DNA of 64,000 nucleotides, taken from Opisthorchis felineus (taxonomy: Eukaryota > Platyhelminthes > Trematoda > Opisthorchiida > Opisthorchiidae). The DNA is taken from positions 290,943-354,942 of the forward strand of contig SJOL01006410.1 of NCBI GenBank assembly GCA_004794785.1, given 5' to 3'. The position numbers and the translations under genes were made by a program. The notes beneath the pieces are model-generated. The model had not been told where the DNA came from. It searched no databases and saw nothing but the letters and a program-made list of their open reading frames with translations. Shown piece after piece: positions 35,642 through 50,600 of this stretch. The first letter of the stretch is position 1. Each line of letters begins with the position of its first letter.

Positions 35642-38600
35642 TCAGGCTTTGATTCGCTTACTTTCGTCACCTGATGGGTAAACCGTGACTTCACCAAAGT
35701 CGAGAATAAGCGGTGAATGTGGACTCACCCTGGTTCCCAACTCGGCATCCTGTAGCACAACCTCGTAGTTTTCGAGTTCTGCACGTACAATATTGGCGAT
35801 ACATTGGCTGAATGGAGCAATCAGCTCATCGGTGTGTAAACGAATCGCGCTCCGAACGAAGTAGTACAACGAACGGACAAACTGGCATGTTCCGATAGTC
35901 AAAGGCAAACCTAAAAATACGAAGGGAAAATAGAGTAATGTTACTCAACGGGAGGAAAATCGATGAAAAATGGTGGAAAATCGGCAGATTGCATGCAAAC
36001 GATACTCACTCGTCCCCGTGGAATTTCGATTGAGAAGACCAAGATTATACAATTCCTTCGTATATTGTTCCTGATCAGATATGGGTTTGGTGGTGATTGG
36101 CTCCCAATTTTCGTGCTGGAAAGTGATAAGCCGAATTAAAGACCCCTGTATCGAATACTAGCGTGAACATGCTTGTCTGATTGGACAGTCATTCTATGAG
36201 CCAGAAAAATTCTGGATACTAAAAGGATTTTTGCAGTGCAACACCATGTCAATCCAACGTGTTTTTTGGAATACTGAGACCTAAACATCCTGAGTTCTAG
36301 GTCCAGTCGGGTAACGGCAGATGGAGCCAACCACTGGAGAATAACTTGCAACGCTATCCAAGTTGGATGAAAAAAGGCCAGTTGCCTGCCATTAAACGTA
36401 GCAAAACGAAAAAGGAAACGAGCGGAGCTACTGTCGTAACGAAGCCAGGCGCAGCATCGGACCAGTTAAATAAACCGCAACCACAAAATTCAGGAGTGGT
36501 GATAGTTCCGTTTGGTGGCGGGGCGCTTCACTTTGGATTGTTCTTCAGTGTGATCGATTGGTATTTCGCTGCAGCGGCTTTGCTTTAAAACGGACCAAAC
36601 GTGAACAGGAATTGACCAAGAAGCTAACGTTCTGTCGAGGCGGTCAATGTAACAACATATTAATGTAGTTTCGGCGGGCTAAGCTACAAGGAGCACGACA
36701 GATTCGATGACCTAGTTAATGGGTCTGAAAGACTGAAGGTCTGGAATAAATTCCGATAGCGTCGAAAATATCCACGACTCTACAGTGGGCCTCAGGTAAA
36801 TTCACAAAGGCGTGACTACGGACGTTACTCTCATCGGGTTCCAAAACCCACCAGAACCAAATTACCTGAATTAAGTAATATGAGATGTTTTTCAAACTAA
36901 CCGACTCCAATGCAGTTAATTGCCGTACGTTGAACCAATACAGGTTTCAAATAAGTAACTGCGCCTCGGGTCCGGAATTCCACAGCACCATATGTAGCCA
37001 CCAAACAACACATTCATAGCTAGTGGGTATGCAAAAAGTAAATGAAAAGCAACACTGTTTAACGTTGTTTCCAACTCACCTTGGCACGATGCTTGACGGC
37101 ATCACGCAGCACGTGGGCTTGAGCTTCCGCAGCTAATCTCCAAGTTCGAGACAGATTGGCTTGAAGTAGTGAACGAATATCTACGCCAACCAGCTCAGTG
37201 ACCTGTGAGGAAGAATAGTCGACCGAACCAACAGGAAATAATACAAAACTATGTGGATATAAGTTGCCCTTGGTGCGTCACTCTGATGGGACTCCATTTT
37301 GTGGATACGATTTACACATGGGTGTTTTGCATGTTAATCTCCGGTAAAACGGAAATTTTGTGGGTCACAGTAGGGGGGGGGGGTAAACACGGATCACATC
37401 TAGCAGTGAAGCATCAATGTCAACACGATGTTGCTTTCTATGATGATGATCATAATGATGACATCTAGCATTTTCCGCCTTTCGGAGGAAAAGCAAACTC
37501 TCGTTCTACTGCATCAGCACATCACTGAATGCCAAATAGAGTCAGTTGCTCCCTCTTGCTCATTTCAGTAAATCAAGTACCTGACTTAGGGTTTGTGTTT
37601 CCCACCTGAAAGCTTCCCCGAAGGGCGCGATTTCGGCCGGTACCGCAAGTGCGTGCTCTTCTGTGAGGGGAGCGCTGTAATTTGTGTGCAACAAACAACT
37701 GGAATTACTGTGGGACCCGGAAGATCTTAAGTTACAGTGATGACTCTGTTCTAATGACTAGATTAGCTTGCTTAGGACCCTAGTTATGTAGGCGCTATTT
37801 CTGGACTGATGTAGACCACCATGTGTTAATCCAGTGTTCATAAAATAAGCCGTGTAAACTGTGTATTTTATTAATAAAGCAATTTTAATGAATATTCATC
37901 GCAGTGTGCACCTACCCATTTTGAAGGGTACAAGCAACGTAGATCATAAAGAATTTTAAAAAAATCAAATGTGATAGGCAATATGTCCCTCGGATTATCC
38001 TTCTGGTCTTCTTTGAGTCGGTTGGTGGCAACAGTAGCGTATCTAATAATCTGCACGGCTTATAAACTAATCAACATTTATTACGTGTCCCTTCGGTCAA
38101 CTCCGATAAATTCGTTGAAGGCTTGGAAAGAGACGTTAGACCTATCTTGTAGTGATTTTTGGCGCGACTGTTCTGTAGTGACTGCTGGATGAAGGTAAAC
38201 AAGTCCGGAAGGATGGTCTATGACAGGATAAACTGTGTTTCGGTGTTGCCATTAGAGAAAGTAACCCGAAAGGTTTCCATCCAAGTAAGAAGCCGAAAGA
38301 GTGAGGCGATTTGGAAGTTCTGATCAGGCCTGAATGGTAAAACAGTGTTTCCGACTCTTTTCACCTGAGCTATTTGGATTGTTTACAAATCCTTCTGTTC
38401 AGTAAGTATGTATTCACAAGCGCTTTCTTGTTGCTAACAGGCATAGCTATTTTAAAGCAGTAAGGACTTGCAACAGCAAGCAAAGATCGTCACCATAAAA
38501 AAGCATCCCTTAGCGACATTCCCCGGATTTCTTCTGATCCTAATACAACTTACCATGCGAACAATTGGTTGATGTGGGTGCCTAAGTCATGATATAAGAT

Positions 38601-41600
38601 CAGTACTCGCATCATAACGAACTTTGTACAAAATACTAGCGATCCAACTGGTTATTCTCCGCTAGAACGCTTCAACCAATTAGTGGCTCTCGTCCCAGTT
38701 ATACATCTGAATGCATAAACTTGCCCTCTCAACCTCCTACATCTTAGTGGTGGCCAAACCCCTATTTAATTGTTTCAAGTAGCTGGAACTATGGGCGAAA
38801 GGTTCTTTGCTGTAGGGAAGACTTGGTAAACAGTTAGTGAACCTACTTCTGTGTCGTGTTTGGCTTTCGACATAAAAGCTTCGTCAAGCCAAGTATGTAA
38901 GCTAGTCGGTTAGCATAGCTTTAAGGGAGATGGAGAGCTACTTAGCGAGATCTCTTTCAAATAGCAGGCTAGTGTGGAATGTTCGTTAAAAGTTTTTTCT
39001 GGTTAATGTGTATGACTAAGTCCTGAGACCTATGGATAACGGGAGAAAGTTAACAGTAATTTCAGCCGGATTTGGGGGCCCGTTTTTCCGGCTCGTGGCA
39101 CTTCAGTTGATGAGTGCTCTCAGTTATCGTTTGGTGTTGTTGGTCTGTAGAAGTTAGTAAGTGCTAGGCGATTTGATCGATGATGTGCTCATGGAACCAT
39201 AGCACCAAGCATCAACTTCAATTTTCTTTATACATTTCTACGTTGACTGTGGTGTCGATCCCAGCGCTGTTACCGCTCTCAGACAATTGCATCTGTACGC
39301 TCCTGGATTCTCTTCCACTATGAATGACAGTTACGCTGCAGCTACCCAAAACTAGACGGCCTACTGCGAACAGTTTGACGCCGTACACCATAAGAAAAAA
39401 CCAAGATTATTAGCCTACCCTTTCCGCATGAGCGATCATCCGATGGGCTGCAAGTGCCATACTGTGGAATGTAATTGATCGACTGTCGACCAGAATAACG
39501 CGAAGCTGCTGACTGAATTTGTCTGCTTCCTCCAAAACCCAACTGCAAAATCCTGTGAAGATAAACAATAAAAGGTGGCTAAAGTGGGCGCGTAAATGTC
39601 ATACTGTGAAAACTATGGACTATGTTAATGATGATAATAATAACAGTGATAACAATAATCATCCACCTGTGACACCTTTTCGGTGTATAACTACTACGCA
39701 ACCTGGAGAAACACAAGGACTGATGAAACAAGGCCAGATTGCCCAAGTCTGGACAAGGGCAATTGGAAAGCCAGAGTTGGGTTTTAGTTTTAGTTGTTTT
39801 TTAGTAGTTTCACATCCTAACTGGTGAGTTACCTCGTACTCAAACAGTTATAGACTACCGAAAAAAAGGGAAAAATCCCACGAAGCAAATAAGGAGAACT
39901 GCGGATTTACCATTTCAAAGTGTCACCTGATGCCGTTTTTTCTATATGTATGTATCACCCGCACCGGTGACCACCTCCTGAAGGGTTACGATGAAGTATT
40001 ATACGCCATATGGTACACACAGTGTTGTTGGGAACGCGGTTTTAATGCGAGACTCCAACTCAGCCTACCTGCTTCGAGGTCCTAAAATGCTCCATCTGAT
40101 GCAAGCGTTTACTAAATCCATGGTCACCTATGAAATACCACGCACCATGTGCAGGTGATGAGAAACGCCACTCCGAACTAAAAAAAACATTTCGGGAAAA
40201 GTGACTAAATATGCTGTTTCGGCGTACTTTTGATTAAATTCTGTAGGACTTCCACTTCTTTTTTCTCCAATACCTCTAGTGTTTCTCTGTACACACACAC
40301 ACCCAGAGTACCGAAAATTCTAATTCCGTCGTAGACACTTCCTCAATACGTCCCAAAAATTCCGAAAAGATTTGGGTCCGAAGAGTAATCGTGATCATAT
40401 TAAGTTGACAGAAAGAAGCTGTCATGATAAAATACACTTCTTCCGGATGCAAAGAGCTGGTCGCCCAGATTTAGAGATCAGTCGTGACTTCCAGCCTAGT
40501 ACAGCCAAACGATGTTTGATTTCGGTATACACGACATTTGCTTTGTCTTGTGTAACTAGGAAGTACCTTTTGCTTCTTCAGGTTGTATCAAGAACGAGTC
40601 ATCTAAACCGTCGATATGAAACCTTTTACGTGACCGCTTATATGCCTTTTGTGCTGTACGTCACAATAGGGACAGTCATGCATTAGCGGTGGACAAAACG
40701 TCGCCGAGCGAACGGTGGTTGAAGCTGGAGCGCTCATAACGGTAAAGCGCAATGCGGGTTAAACCTTTGATAGCGAACGACATAGTTCAAACATAGTTCA
40801 GCTTACTTGCAGAGAGCAGATTCATGTTTATTCGTTCCTGATTGCCACTTGTCCCACTCATCTTCAAAGTACGCTCCATGAGCGGTTTCACTACTGCCGA
40901 ACGCCACTGCGCATCTGTTTCGACTACGCCACGGTGAAAAGCAAACGAGAGGCGGTTTAAATAAACCAACTGATTTCCTTCCTGTCGAACCCCACGTGTG
41001 AGTGTCCTTGCCATCAGGTTGGACCGGTAGGCAAGAAAGAGTTGAGCAGCCAATGTTGCCTTCCCTAGTGAGACCAATTGCGACACCGGGGCGCTGATCG
41101 AGCGAGGAGCACCTGGAAATCAAAGAGGATTGGATGGACAGTGAGTCCCACACGACGGCGTTTCATCAGAGGTTTTAATTCGGACCGCCATTGAACAGCA
41201 TGCATTCAAACTGTTTTTTGTGATACAAGTAGCAATCAGTAATAGAAAATTATGTACTGATACTACGCAACTGGATAAGTGGCAATGATCCAGGTCGGTG
41301 TGTTTCTGAAAATTCGACGGTGGAACCTACGGCAGCGAAGCACCGGTGTTGAACACTGATGTCATGCTCTCGATGATGATGATGGTGGAACCCTATTTCC
41401 CAAGGCAGGCCGAGGAAACATGCTGTCAACGTGAGCCGTCTGGAAAGTCTTTCCTGCTTCACGAGTGAATGAGCTCACTTTTGAACTTGAATTGCCTCAG
41501 AAGCATAATTTTTCAAGTGATTGACTCCAGTCCACGAGTGTGGGAAGATTGGTCATTGATTGTCATGTTTTTCTAGGCGAAAACGGGCACAGTCCGAGCG

Positions 41601-44600
41601 ATATACTAGACACTGGCTCTTGTTAAAGGATAGGGTTGACTTGGTGAACAATATACTGCTAAACGCATAAGGTCCTCGACGACCTGATTTCATTTGACTA
41701 GTAACGAGATAACGCATAGCCTAAGACGAAGGCCTCCTAAGAAAGCACCTCTTGAATTTCCACGAATCCCCGTTGACAAAATTCTACGAAATAGATAATA
41801 ATGAGTACCCCACCGTTGTTCGTACATTCCGAGAAGAAAACCACAATTCTTGTTGGCCTTACACACTCAGTTCACCACACTTCTCAACCTTGAGATTGTT
41901 GAGATAACTAATGACATGTAAACACTACTGCTATTGACCAATCACACCTGCAACGTTGGTGCACTTAACGTGACAGCGACCTTCATGAGCGATCAATGCA
42001 GTGGATGCACATATGTCGGGCTAGCTACCACATGCTGGCATACGATAATTGGGTCCAACTGCCGAAACGACAGCGTAAATTACCAGTACCGGAATCCTTT
42101 TATAACCAGCTTATCATTGCCTTGTACGCATCGATGGCGCAGTTCTTTCTGAAGGCACTACAATTCAACTGAGATGGCTTTGAGGTGTAGGAAGTATTAT
42201 GTAGGAGGGCCAAAAACACTGATCCTATTGGAGGACCGCATGGAGAGTGATTTTGTGGCCCACGACTCCTCAAAAGTGAAGTCAGAGTTGGTTTTATTTT
42301 CTTGAACTGGGTCAACTTGAGGATTAAGCACACCTTAGATACTATGGCTACCATACTGACTCCAGAATGCCTTTCACAGGATTCTGTGCACACTTTTTGA
42401 AGTCTGAAGATTGTGTGGACGTGACCCGAGGTGGACACAACCCAGTGCGAAGTTGTGATCACTAATTCTTTGGCACGTTACTGGAAGGAGCAAGTCAGAT
42501 GCCATTTGTGCCCAGTAGAATATAATAAACAAAACAGTTGACTGGCTCTCAAATGTGTTGGACGATGCGGATCAAATCGAGTTTGTTCAACACTGCTGGG
42601 CAGCTTATAGACAGTTGGATGGGTATCGACCATAAAAATGGACCGATAACATCCTCGTAGGATGCCCATAAACAGGAGGTCCGCCGAAAAAAACCGGGAA
42701 CATCATACGCAGTTAATCTAACGAAACTCCACGTTTAAATCAGGGCTATCACCTTAGAAGCTTTTCAAGCAGGAAGTAATGGCAAATTGCTAAGTTACCA
42801 CACTGATAAGAAAGAAAAATTGGCTGACATCTCGCCGATCTTGATCTTGATCGTCCGTCCTAAGCGGCTGCGACCCGGAACGCTACTGGAGGTAACGCAT
42901 TAGCATGAATGAGACAATGACGATAAAGTGAGTAGAAATCTATAAATCCAATCCCGTGACGCAACCATACTCAGAAACAGCGGTAACCGAGTCCATTTCA
43001 ATGAAGCACGCGGAATACCACAAAATTAGTAATAGATACTCGATAAAGGGATTATGTGCAATAACAAAAACATACTATGGCGATCTGCGGCAGTAATTAG
43101 CTCATATTGTAAAGCCTCAGACAAGCTGACTTCATTTTTATAGATTTTTTGGGATAGTGTGAGCCATTCAGAACGCGGTTTTGAGTCGAGTATCTCATCC
43201 AGTTTATCCGAATCCATCGCCGAATTTCCGTCCGGGTCAGTGGTAGTCAGCAGGAGGTCGATTTGTTCACGCGCTTTCACTGCAAGTTCGGTTGCCCGGA
43301 CAAAGTCCCGTTCTGATATAGCAACGTCCAGATCTTCTGGGGCATCCCACAACCAAGCCATGGGGTGCTTCGGTGTGCTCGCAATAGAAGGTGACGGTTG
43401 GGATTCTGTCAGCACAAAAGAGAACGCAACGGTGAAAAGGAACCACTCAGATATAAGAAAGGGACGCACGTACTTTTCAACAGATTTTCGGAATCAGTGA
43501 CGAGCCGATCGCTGGACAGTACAGTGAAACTGACAGCAAAAGGTTTTCGTAAGAACGATCTAACTATAACAATGGTTTGAAGATATCATGGATGGCTCAG
43601 TGGCCAAAGCGCGAACTTACTGACCGCAACGTCCGTACTCTGTATCTAGACTGCTCCTATCTATGTTTGGGCAACCTGGCAGTATCTCAGCTCGCATTCT
43701 TCGGATGGCACAAGAGCTAGGCGTCGGGTGTTACAGCTGAACGATTATCACTTTTTTATTGAATAAACGAGCTTCAAGTTCACCGAAGCTTCATCGGGCT
43801 GGCGATGGTCTAGAAACTTGTTAAAATCTGTCATTAACATATTGGTTCAAAGATCGGAAACCTCAGATCTCGCTGTATTTAGTTTGAATAACATGAACTA
43901 CACTCCGATTAAAACAACATTTTCCAGTATGTGATTAGGGGAGAGGAAAAGAGAGCTGAGGAGTGGCACACATACTGCGAGAACTCGCGGTTAGCGGATT
44001 TTGAAGGAATAGACGCCCTGTAGTAAATAGGTGAAATAGTGTATTTGGATGAATGTAAGCTTCAAAACAGCATTGTGGGTTGCGTTTTGATTGAACGACG
44101 ATTTCTCAGTGATCTACAGACTCTCATCTGGTTGTCTATGACTCAGCAGAAGGTTATAGTAAGCGAAGTAATTATAAGGCCACTTGAATTTCACAAGTCC
44201 GACAACTTGTGGGATAAAGAGATATATTTTTTCTGAAAGTAGGCCCATAAAAAAAGAAAATACTTAGAAAAACTAATTCGTGAATGTTTTAAATAAAAAT
44301 GTGTTGCGGAATAAATGCAAATTGCACTCAAGTTATTGTAAGATGAACGGCATATTGTGCTTACACTATTCGACTGGGAATCCAAGAGCTGCACACAAAC
44401 TATTTTCATTGCTGAAAACTTTACCGCAACGGAATTAGACCTTATCGCGGTGGACGGTTTGAGCATTTCTGTCCTTTGGACATCCACAGAGTATGATGGA
44501 TGGAGTTCTGACGAACACAACTTCCTAGTTCTCAAGATCAGAGGTTAAAACATGTAGCGAGACTGTTTAGAACCCTGCACTATTGGCATAGTATGGTGGC

Positions 44601-47600
44601 ATCTGCCCACTGCCTTGTGGGCAAGCGTTTGAGCCAAATGTTTTGATTGTGAGTTATAATCATCCTCTTGTGTAGGTTTTGGCGCCCTGATAGTACTTTA
44701 AGGGACACAAACATGAGCATCACATAATGTTGTACGACATCAGTCGTCGAGTGGATTGCCGTACTCACTGCACACAGAAGACAGAATGGGCAAAGGCTTG
44801 CTACTATCTGCCTTCATAAATGTTCAAGTGTTGTTTATTATTCTACATTCTTCTATATCGCACCCTATATTTTCCAACGCTAGGACGGATAGCTCTGTTC
44901 CCCTTGCATCACTATTAACGTTCGTCTGCAGTACCAGCCTTAGTCACCTTGAGGGGGGTTTCAAATCCCGAATCACACAGCTGCTTTTAATGCGCGTATC
45001 CGGAAGCCAAGGGGAACAAAAGAAGTCTTTGTCTCCCTCTGTGTTAACGTATGCTGTCTGTTAGAAAGGAGGAACGAGGACACAAGCACTGTAATTAAAC
45101 TGATTGCCCCGTCAATCTCATTTCGCTAACATCTGCGGGCCTCTAGTGATAACGAGGTTACTGTGACTAGAAATGACGGAGTGGGTACTATGTTGAGCCA
45201 TCGAGCGTAAACTTTTCCACTTGCCTGGATCTGTTGGTTAACAGGGGTTAAAAGTTTGGACATCGTTGTGATCACCGCTGAAGTGAACGCGCAGGTATGT
45301 AAGGCTTACGGTTCAAATGGACTGGACAATAGAGGGAGCCTATTATAGACCACTTCTTTTGTAGCACCAATTTCCGGAGCAGTTGAAATTGTTTGACTAC
45401 ACCATGCCTTCCGCTCTTTCTGGAATGAGTGGTAACTTCAATAATGCAATTGTCCGTTAGGGTTTTTCACTACACTTTCAAGTCTGTGAAAAACACGCCT
45501 AGTCATTGACGAGGTCACGGACTCCAAAATCAAATGAGGGCAACAGAAATGGCTTTTCCGACGCCTGTTTGCTGTCAGATTTTGGTCGTTGGCCAACACT
45601 GGGTAGAGATGTCGAACGTTTACCTGCGATACAACGCAGCCAGACTCTTGTAACATTGAATCCCTGATAAAACTGTGGAACCGATGAGGGCCTCCAGGCA
45701 CAAAAATATTAAAACTGGACACATCACCTGCCGCCAGGTAAAACTGAGTGCGCGTACAGACCGGAAGCCCGGTGGATCCTGAAGGCCAAAGAATCCCAAA
45801 GTATCCTGGGGATGTCCGCGGAGTGACCCACTTGATCAGTCCAACATTGTTGGCCAACGACCAAAATCTGACAGCAAATAGGCGTCGGAAAAGCCATTTC
45901 TGTTGCCCTCCTTTGATTTTGGAGTTCGTGACCTCGTCAATGACTAGGCATGTTTTTCACAGACTTGAAAAGTGTAGTGAAAAACACTAACGGACACTTG
46001 CATTATAGAAGTTACCACTCATTCCAGAAAGAGCGGAAAGCATGGTGTAGTCAAACAATTTCAACTACTCCGGAAATTGGTGCTACAAAAGAAACGGTCT
46101 GTAAGGAGCTCATATCAGCGAAGCCATCAAGAACCACAATGGCTCTCTCACATCTAGCTAAGAACCTTTGGACCGTTGAGCAGAACATTTCGAATAACAA
46201 CCAAGTTGGCAAATAGCCACTTCCCACTTGCGCCATTGGTCGGTAACAAAAAGGTGAATACAGAACGCCCTTCAGCCTCAGGACTGTGAGGTTCTAGCCA
46301 CGACAGCCTTTAGCCTGCCTTCTCCAGGGACGGTAGTGAACTCCTGAGTCAGTGCCCCTGTGACTTAAATGCGCTTATGAAGGAGAAACAGAATGTCCTA
46401 GGCAAGTAGAGTGAGTCTATCTTCAGCAGTCGCAGTAACAACAGTGGCCAATGTGACACATCATCATATCAGTTTACTTGAACAAATTCTTAAACTGGCA
46501 GCCATAAAGATGATATAGGAGGGGGATCTAGCAGTAGTTTACTATAAATTTCCGAAACCCCTACATCTCCAACATTCTGTCAAACAGTTCGGATGAGAAC
46601 TGACATGAATGCCACTGTCATATCATTCAGTACCTTCAGCCAAGCACAGGGAGGTCCACGTTTGCCCAGTCCTTAAGGGTGAAGGACACTAACACCACCC
46701 AGAGTATTCGTAACATTCTTCAATCCATTCGATCACGTCATACTCTTCTCAGCTCTAGGTTCCCCAAACCCCAATTAGGCACGGAAAACAACGCTCTTGT
46801 CGACAGGCGTTAACTCGACATGCGTAACACATGGCTCAGTCAGTTTCAATTGCAGTGCTGGATGCATTATTTGAGTGAAATACCGTCTACTTCACCAAAC
46901 ATCCGTTTGGTGAATTCGCCAGTTTCAGTTGATTCCAGCTGTGGTTCTGAAACATCGCCGGTCAAACAGCTGAAAGTGTCTCCGATCCTCCGCCAGAAGT
47001 GGGCAAGTCTCGCAGCCGTACGGCCCGCACTGTAGTCGGATATACGCGCTCATTGATCCGAAGTAATATGCCTTTTTGATGCTACAATGGCACAAACTGG
47101 CAAACGCATTTCTGACCCTTCAGATCGGACCGCTGATTTCATACCTCACCCACAAGTCTGCGAATACAGGAGCACATGACACTTATGAACTTCTGGGAAT
47201 CCCATGTTGCAGAAGCGCTTTGAGAAAAACTAATCAGTCGACAGAGTCAAGCGCGCCCTTGAAATCAATGAGTACGAAGGTTCGGGACGCCTATATGCAT
47301 ATCATTGCTTTACCAGTTTTCGGATAGTGAATATGTAGTCTAGGCCGGAATCCTGCTTGCTGTTCCCGGGTAATGTTTTCACATGTACTCAAGGCGACGC
47401 AAAATAACCGACGTAAATGTTCTCGTTACAATGTGGACCTAGCTAGCGCTTCGATCTTTCTTACACTCGCTCCAAGCATTACTATCAACTCACTCCAGTT
47501 GGTTGGGACAATCCCCTTCACCCAGATTGAGGCAAATAAGTCGGACAATTGCTGACGAACAGTTTCGCCTCCATCGTTAAACAGAAATGATGGAAGTTCG

Positions 47601-50600
47601 TCAAGACCGGAAGCTAGTTGGATATTGGGGGAAGAAGTGCATCCGTATATTTTCAAAACCGTCGAAGGCCCCAAGTTCACCGTCCAGGGCTTCCTGCTGA
47701 GCGGATAATGCAACGGGACAACGACAGATGGCCAGCTGAACTGTTCAGTGTTCAGCCCAACGACTAACGATGCCAGCCTTTCATACATAAGGAGTAAAAT
47801 TGTGAGAAACGAATGTGCGTAAGTGTGAGCTACTCTATCGCCAGGGGTTATGTGATTATACATCCAAAGATCCAATAAAAACCAACCCATTTATCTTAAT
47901 CCTACTCAGCAGGACGAACCTCGAATATAGGAAATTGATATCATGGGTTTTCGAGTAATCAAATGGACGTTTGCTTTTTAGAGAATTTCGAACTGTCTTA
48001 ATTGCAATGTGTTCATATAGTTGTATAACGTGCAAAAATATGGTCAAGGCTCTTTTAAGGAATTTTCCACCTTCCACGAAAATTGTACCTGGTGTCATTC
48101 AAGAAACTACATTGACTTCGTCTGTACTGTGTACAAGGAAGATCCGGCAAAACGAACTGTAGGAGCTTAATTTCGACAGGTATTTCAGCATAGATATTAT
48201 AACGTGACTTAAATCAGACAAAGTGCCCACTGTAGGCTGCGGAATTCATTTATCATTCATTTTCTACAACAAAAGCGTGTCAGAAGTTGTGGCGCTTCTG
48301 GCATGGGCAAGTACCACTTGTAAGTTTGCGTGATCAAGTGTTTGCAGTTGGTCTCACTTATTGCAACCACCTTCGAATCCTACTGACGTCAGTTTTCAGT
48401 TTCCCCCGCCATCATATGATGGATTTGACGTTTGAAGATCGATAGGTGTTTTACAGTGCCCTTGTTAGCGAAACATTTGTTTTCATCCGAACGTATTGCA
48501 ACCCAGAGAGGATAGACCTTCTTTAACGTTTCATTTCTTTCAGTTCACCGCGTGACTGGTGACCGACCAAGTTGAGAATGATGAGGTTCCCTCCTATGAG
48601 TACGGTCGTCAACGCATGTTTGCGCATCGGTTGGTTTTACTACGTTGCAGATGATCTAATAAAGAAGCCTCCAGCGCGGCTTCGAGCAGCAGATGAGTAT
48701 GCGTGCGCTCACGGTGATCAACTGAAACAAAACGTCAAAGCCAGAACGTTAACCAGAACGACCATTTTGTGCGGGTGTTTACAGACTGACGAGCCCATCA
48801 GCAGACGATGCACCCAGAAAGCATTTGCGTTCCTTTTGGAGGCCACAACTTTCTGAAACTTCCAATTGCTCTTTGCACGAAGGTTACTAAGTAATGAGTT
48901 TATTTCAACTTGCATCCGTATCTCACGATCAATCAGCTCTTTATTTCAACTGCAATCGTCCTGCAGGAGGAGGCTCGAGGGTTGAAGTAGTTGTAATTAT
49001 CATGCGGATGTATGACCGCCACAAAAAAGTTAGCTTGGATGGGTAGAAACTATAGATACTCCTTCATATTAGACAGCTCTGTGGGATTCTGTTGCATCAT
49101 CTGACCTACTAAACTCACTCCAATGGGGTGACCCTGAAATCACATGCATGCGTGCATGGTGAATCTGAATGAAGCGCTTGACATGCATTAGACTAAGGAA
49201 CCTGCCCTTGACTGGAAAAAACGCATGGTGGCTTGCGTTGCAAAACCTTCAAGCTTGTCAGTTTCTTTCCTACCATATCCTATGTGGAAAGTTTGAAACA
49301 ATCATCACAGGTAAGCGTATTCATAGAGAATGGAACACTAACCAAGATGAAACAGTCCAATTCCATCAAGAGTGGGAGATCAACAGAACCACCACGGCAA
49401 AGGTTTAACAAACCCGCCTATCCCAATGGTAAGAAAAGGACAACAGTACACTTGGATGATAGAAAATGAGCATTTATGCCTGGAAAGCGGTTTTGCTTAC
49501 GTGACTGGTCACCAAACGGGTTTTTGCGGCTGGGTGTGGGACTCGGTAAATCAGCTGGAAGAGTCAGTAGATCTGAACACTCAGGCAGAGTGCTGTTCAG
49601 CGCTTTGATTGTTTCTCGAACAGACTCGACAGATGCTGCACTCGGTGGTATGGCATAGACAGGCATCTTGAAGGTTCCACGCGGAGCGCCGGTACTAGAC
49701 GAGAGCTGAGCGGCTGCTGAATCACCCGTGCTTAATGAGTCAGATTTGCCAGCCACAGGGTGAAGGAGACTAGAGTCTGAACGGCTTTGGTCACCGAGAG
49801 AGGCGACATAAGTATGGATTGCTTCCTCTAGAGCCCGAACCCACACTTGCTACAATAAACGGACAAGGTAGCAGAGGAAATGAGATACACAGTAGTCAAG
49901 ACATTTTGGCGGGATTCTTGCTTATCCTTGTTCAACACCAAATACGGCAGGTGGGCGGTTGAGAAGTCTTGGACAAGGATTTGCCGTAAATTTAAATTTA
50001 CCCGTGGCCAGCCAAAGGGTCATGGGCTTCTACCAAAAGGCCCGGCTAATAAGATTGTAAATTTCCGACTAAACAACGAGGATGTGACCGCACACGCGCA
50101 CCCACAACATGGCACCCTCTCTCCGTCCGCAGACTTGGTACGGTAGTCCAGCCTTACAAGAAAAGGGGTATCTACACAATCTCAGAGAACAGTGTCTCTC
50201 CAGCATCAGGTCGTGGCTAGAGGGGGTGCACTGTTTCAGACTCTCAATGGAAGTAAACGTGCACCTGCGAAAGCGTGTTTTCTGCTGTTTAGTGACAGCG
50301 TAGTGTTCGGTTCGAATTGTGCGTATAAACTACCTTCGTCGAAAAGTGGAAGTTCATTACATCGGTGCACAGATGAAGAATTACGCAGGTATATATATAT
50401 ATATATATATATATAGTAGGAGTTGAACAACCAACTAAAAAACAATACGAACAAGGTTCCCAACTGCTGACCATTCTCTTAAGCCATTTTTTAAAACTCA
50501 ATCATGTGAATAGCAAGGCATAAAAACCGATTACTGGTTGCGCTGGGAAGGGAATCTATCATTGGTCCTCGCGTGACCACCACCGCTCATCATCAGCTTC

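Noticed and set aside
36346..36588. 80-codon plus-strand frame, Lys-rich start and hydrophobic end
   Set aside because: It is antisense in EXOC8 intron 10, with no homology I recognise and no splice or start context. It is likely chance.
40372..40686. 104-codon plus-strand frame
   Set aside because: It lies in EXOC8 intron 8, antisense, with no domain and no codon pattern supporting a gene.
42100..42669. Two minus-strand frames (120 and 63 codons)
   Set aside because: They are inside EXOC8 intron 7. They do not match EXOC8 and do not fit the phase of neighbouring exons, which already join in frame.
50192..50390. Plus-strand frame with ACFLLFSDSVVFGSN, resembling a PH-domain strand
   Set aside because: It lies in an EXOC8 intron on the opposite strand. 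The true PH domain is encoded by the minus-strand exons at 51,426-51,284, 51,155-51,002 and 49,849-49,501, which fit in phase. The resemblance is short and isolated.
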